45,429 nt of DNA from Oscillospiraceae bacterium (lineage in GTDB: Bacteria; Bacillota_A; Clostridia; Oscillospirales; CAG-272): the NCBI GenBank assembly GCA_015064425.1, contig SVSF01000002.1:1-45429 (forward strand), read 5' to 3'. The notes under the pieces were generated by a model that was not told the DNA's origin, made no database searches, and was given only the letters and a program-made list of their open reading frames with translations. The translations under genes were made by a program, and so were the position numbers. Positions within the stretch are counted from its first letter, which is position 1; the number at the start of each line of letters is the position of its first letter. This document shows, one piece after another, positions 43,645-45,429 of this stretch.

Positions 43645-44853
43645 ATGGTAAAGACCGAAAGAAAATTTGACGCCGGCAGGCTTACTCTGCTGTTTGCTTT
43701 AGTATATATGATAAGCTATATGACCAGAATAAATTACGGAGCCGTAATTTCCGAAATAGAGTCCGATACAGGCATACAAAGAAGCCTTCTGTCCATGGCT
43801 CTGACCGGAAGCTTTATAACCTACGGAGCAGGTCAAATAGTGAGTGGAATATTGGGGGACAAAATATCGCCCAAAAAACTTGTGCTGTTAGGCTTGATCA
43901 CAAGCTCGCTTATGAATATTCTCATCCCCTTATGCGGCAGCCCGTACATTATGTGTGCCGTGTGGTGTGTAAACGGATTTGCTCAAAGCTTTATGTGGCC
44001 TCCTCTTGTAAAGCTTATGACAAATCTGCTTTCCCCGGATGATTATAAAAAAGCCTCGGCAACTGTATCCTTTGGTGCCAGTATGGGAACTATCTGCATA
44101 TACCTGCTGTCCCCTCTTATGATATCCATAGGCGGCTGGAGTTACATTTTTTTCTTCTCTGCAGTATGCGGTATTATAATGATATTCATATGGGCAAAAC
44201 TCGCTCCCGATACAGACACTCCCGCTATCAGATCTGCAGATGGGGAAGGTTCGCGCTCCTTCAGCCTGCTTTTCAATCCTCTTATGCTTTCCGTAATGCT
44301 TGCCATAATCCTCCAGGGAATGCTCCGTGACGGAGTTACCACCTGGATGCCAAGCTATATATCGGAAACTTATTCTCTGAGCAATGTAGTTTCTATCCTC
44401 ACCGGAGTCGTTATGCCTCTGTTCGGAATATTGTGCTACTACATAGGAACAAAGCTCTATATGTACAAATTTAAAAATCCGCTTCTCTGTGCAGGTATAT
44501 TTTTCGGCATAGGCGCGGTATCTTCTCTGATACTAGTTGCAGCTACAGGAAAAAGCGCGTTTATATCCGTAGTATGCTCCGCAATGCTCACAGGAGCAAT
44601 GCACGGAGCAAACCTCATACTCGTGTGCATGATACCTCCCTTTTTCAAAAAGCAGGGCAAGGTCTCTACAGTTTCGGGTATAATAAACTCCTGCACCTAT
44701 ATAGGTAGTGCTGTATCCACCTACGGTATAGCACTTATATCCGAAAAAACCAGCTGGAACGTTACTGTGATCATATGGTCAGCCATTGCAATAACGGGTA
44801 CGCTTGTCTGCTTATTCTGCGTGCATCCTTGGAAAAAACGATACGGAGGATAA
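43645..44853 (+). CDS. MFS transporter, organophosphate/hexuronate-like
   Basis: A 402-residue membrane protein with about 12 segments. The N-terminus YMTRINYGAV followed by GAGQIVSGILGDKISPKK has the Tyr/Arg pattern of GlpT/UhpT-like (OPA) and hexuronate-type MFS carriers. AGGGAG lies eight bases before the ATG. It probably imports the substrate used by the neighbouring catabolic genes, but the substrate is not shown. It is cotranscribed with the acetyltransferase (3-nt gap). Confidence 0.85.
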   Translation: MVKTERKFDAGRLTLLFALVYMISYMTRINYGAVISEIESDTGIQRSLLSMALTGSFITYGAGQIVSGILGDKISPKKLVLLGLITSSLMNILIPLCGSPYIMCAVWCVNGFAQSFMWPPLVKLMTNLLSPDDYKKASATVSFGASMGTICIYLLSPLMISIGGWSYIFFFSAVCGIIMIFIWAKLAPDTDTPAIRSADGEGSRSFSLLFNPLMLSVMLAIILQGMLRDGVTTWMPSYISETYSLSNVVSILTGVVMPLFGILCYYIGTKLYMYKFKNPLLCAGIFFGIGAVSSLILVAATGKSAFISVVCSAMLTGAMHGANLILVCMIPPFFKKQGKVSTVSGIINSCTYIGSAVSTYGIALISEKTSWNVTVIIWSAIAITGTLVCLFCVHPWKKRYGG

Positions 44854-44856
44854 AAT

Positions 44857-45288
44857 ATGAATATAGTGCCGATGGAAGAAAAACACAGAAATGCCGTAAA
44901 GAATATGATGAGGATATTCTACAGATCTCCTGCCGTACACAGCAACGGTTCTGAGGAAATATTTGATTCCGATATAGACAACTGCATTAATGAATGCCAG
45001 TTTTTAGAGGGCTACGTTTTCTGTCATGAGGAAGAGATACTTGGATATTCTATGATAGCAAAAAGCTTTTCAACCGAATTTGGAAAGCCCTGTATATGGA
45101 TAGAAGATATATTCGTAAAGGAAGAGCACAGAGGAAAAGGCATAGGAAAAAGCTTCTTCGACTATATAGATAAAAAATATCCCAATGCCCTTAAACGTCT
45201 TGAAGCCGAAAGCGAAAATAAGGGTGCTGTAAGGCTTTATAAAAATTGCGGATTTGACATCCTCCCATATTTAGAGCTTATAAAATAA
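44857..45288 (+). CDS. GNAT-family N-acetyltransferase
   Basis: A 143-residue GNAT protein. The acetyl-CoA motif A is visible as IEDIFVKEEHRGKGIGKSFF (R/Q-x-x-G-x-G/A as R-G-K-G-I-G, near residue 90), and motif B as AVRLYKNCGFDI. It transfers an acyl group to an unknown amine. ATG follows GGAGG, which overlaps the end of the transporter gene. Confidence 0.92.
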   Translation: MNIVPMEEKHRNAVKNMMRIFYRSPAVHSNGSEEIFDSDIDNCINECQFLEGYVFCHEEEILGYSMIAKSFSTEFGKPCIWIEDIFVKEEHRGKGIGKSFFDYIDKKYPNALKRLEAESENKGAVRLYKNCGFDILPYLELIK

Positions 45289-45335
45289 AAGGTATGTATA
45301 CTTTGCGTGCTATCCTTAACGAAGAATAAATCTCG

Positions 45336-45380
45336 GTATGTACCCGGAGTCATAATGGCTTCCGGGTATATACTTTTTTT
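45336..45380 (+). terminator. Rho-independent terminator after the acetyltransferase
   Basis: A 13-bp stem with one G-U pair (45336-45348 with 45361-45373, core TACCCGGA) is followed by seven T. The 47 bases between the acetyltransferase stop and this stem hold nothing recognisable, nor do the last 49 bases of the window. Confidence 0.85.
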
Positions 45381-45429
45381 GCCCATTCTATACTACCCAA
45401 TCCCGTATCAGTCCGAGTTTGGCTGAAAG

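Noticed and set aside
40177..45429. Radical-SAM activating enzyme for the glycyl radical enzyme
   Set aside because: No CxxxCxxC radical-SAM motif was found in any frame that looks coding near the gene.
1..45429. Insertion sequence, integrase or phage structural genes
   Set aside because: No transposase, integrase or phage-type protein was recognised, so mobility of the locus rests only on the odd tRNA-like element.

Overview
The window looks like chromosomal DNA of a low-to-moderate GC anaerobic Bacillota, probably a gut-type Clostridia. The basis is AGGAGG-type ribosome sites, sigma-A-like TTGACA/TATAAT promoters, Cys lipoproteins, a glycyl radical enzyme, BspA-type leucine-rich repeats and a LivKHMGF transporter. 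The species cannot be named from the sequence.

Left half (about 0.3-24.0 kb): an unusual two-armed locus on either side of a 258-bp divergent promoter region (18879-19136). The leftward arm encodes a secreted, membrane-anchored vWA protein, two giant tubulin/FtsZ-like paralogues with a GGTGSG loop, a coiled-coil membrane protein, a 1936-residue membrane protein (degenerate helicase-like core, four-Cys zinc motif and C-terminal transglutaminase-like domain) and a small lipoprotein. The rightward arm encodes a membrane protein with two Rossmann/RCK-like domains and a C-terminal RyR domain, an intracellular TIR protein fused to BspA-type leucine-rich repeats, and an ArsB/SLC13-type permease. Strong hairpins close both arms. 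I read this as one candidate system: an envelope-linked tubulin-like/vWA apparatus paired with a TIR (NAD+-cleaving) and RyR (possible ligand-sensing) module. A tRNA-Pro-like gene with an abnormal 3' half lies at the far left edge.

Middle (24.1-34.4 kb): two glycerophosphodiester phosphodiesterases, one a lipoprotein with a long Thr-Glu/Ile-Glu repeat; an MFS transporter in operon with the other; a divergent NlpC/P60-like lipoprotein with an 18-bp palindrome between the promoters; then a complete branched-chain amino acid ABC transporter operon (livK-H-M-G-F) with its own promoter, an internal hairpin after livK and a terminator.

Right part (34.4-45.4 kb): carbohydrate and anaerobic metabolism. 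It holds a GH99-like TIM-barrel protein, a decayed sodium:neurotransmitter symporter pseudogene, a two-domain beta-helix (GH55/pectate-lyase-like) protein, an AraC-type regulator divergent from a glycyl radical enzyme plus zinc alcohol dehydrogenase operon, and an OPA/MFS-type transporter followed by a GNAT acetyltransferase. No CRISPR array, insertion sequence, rRNA or integrase gene was found. Family assignments come from reading motifs, not from searches.
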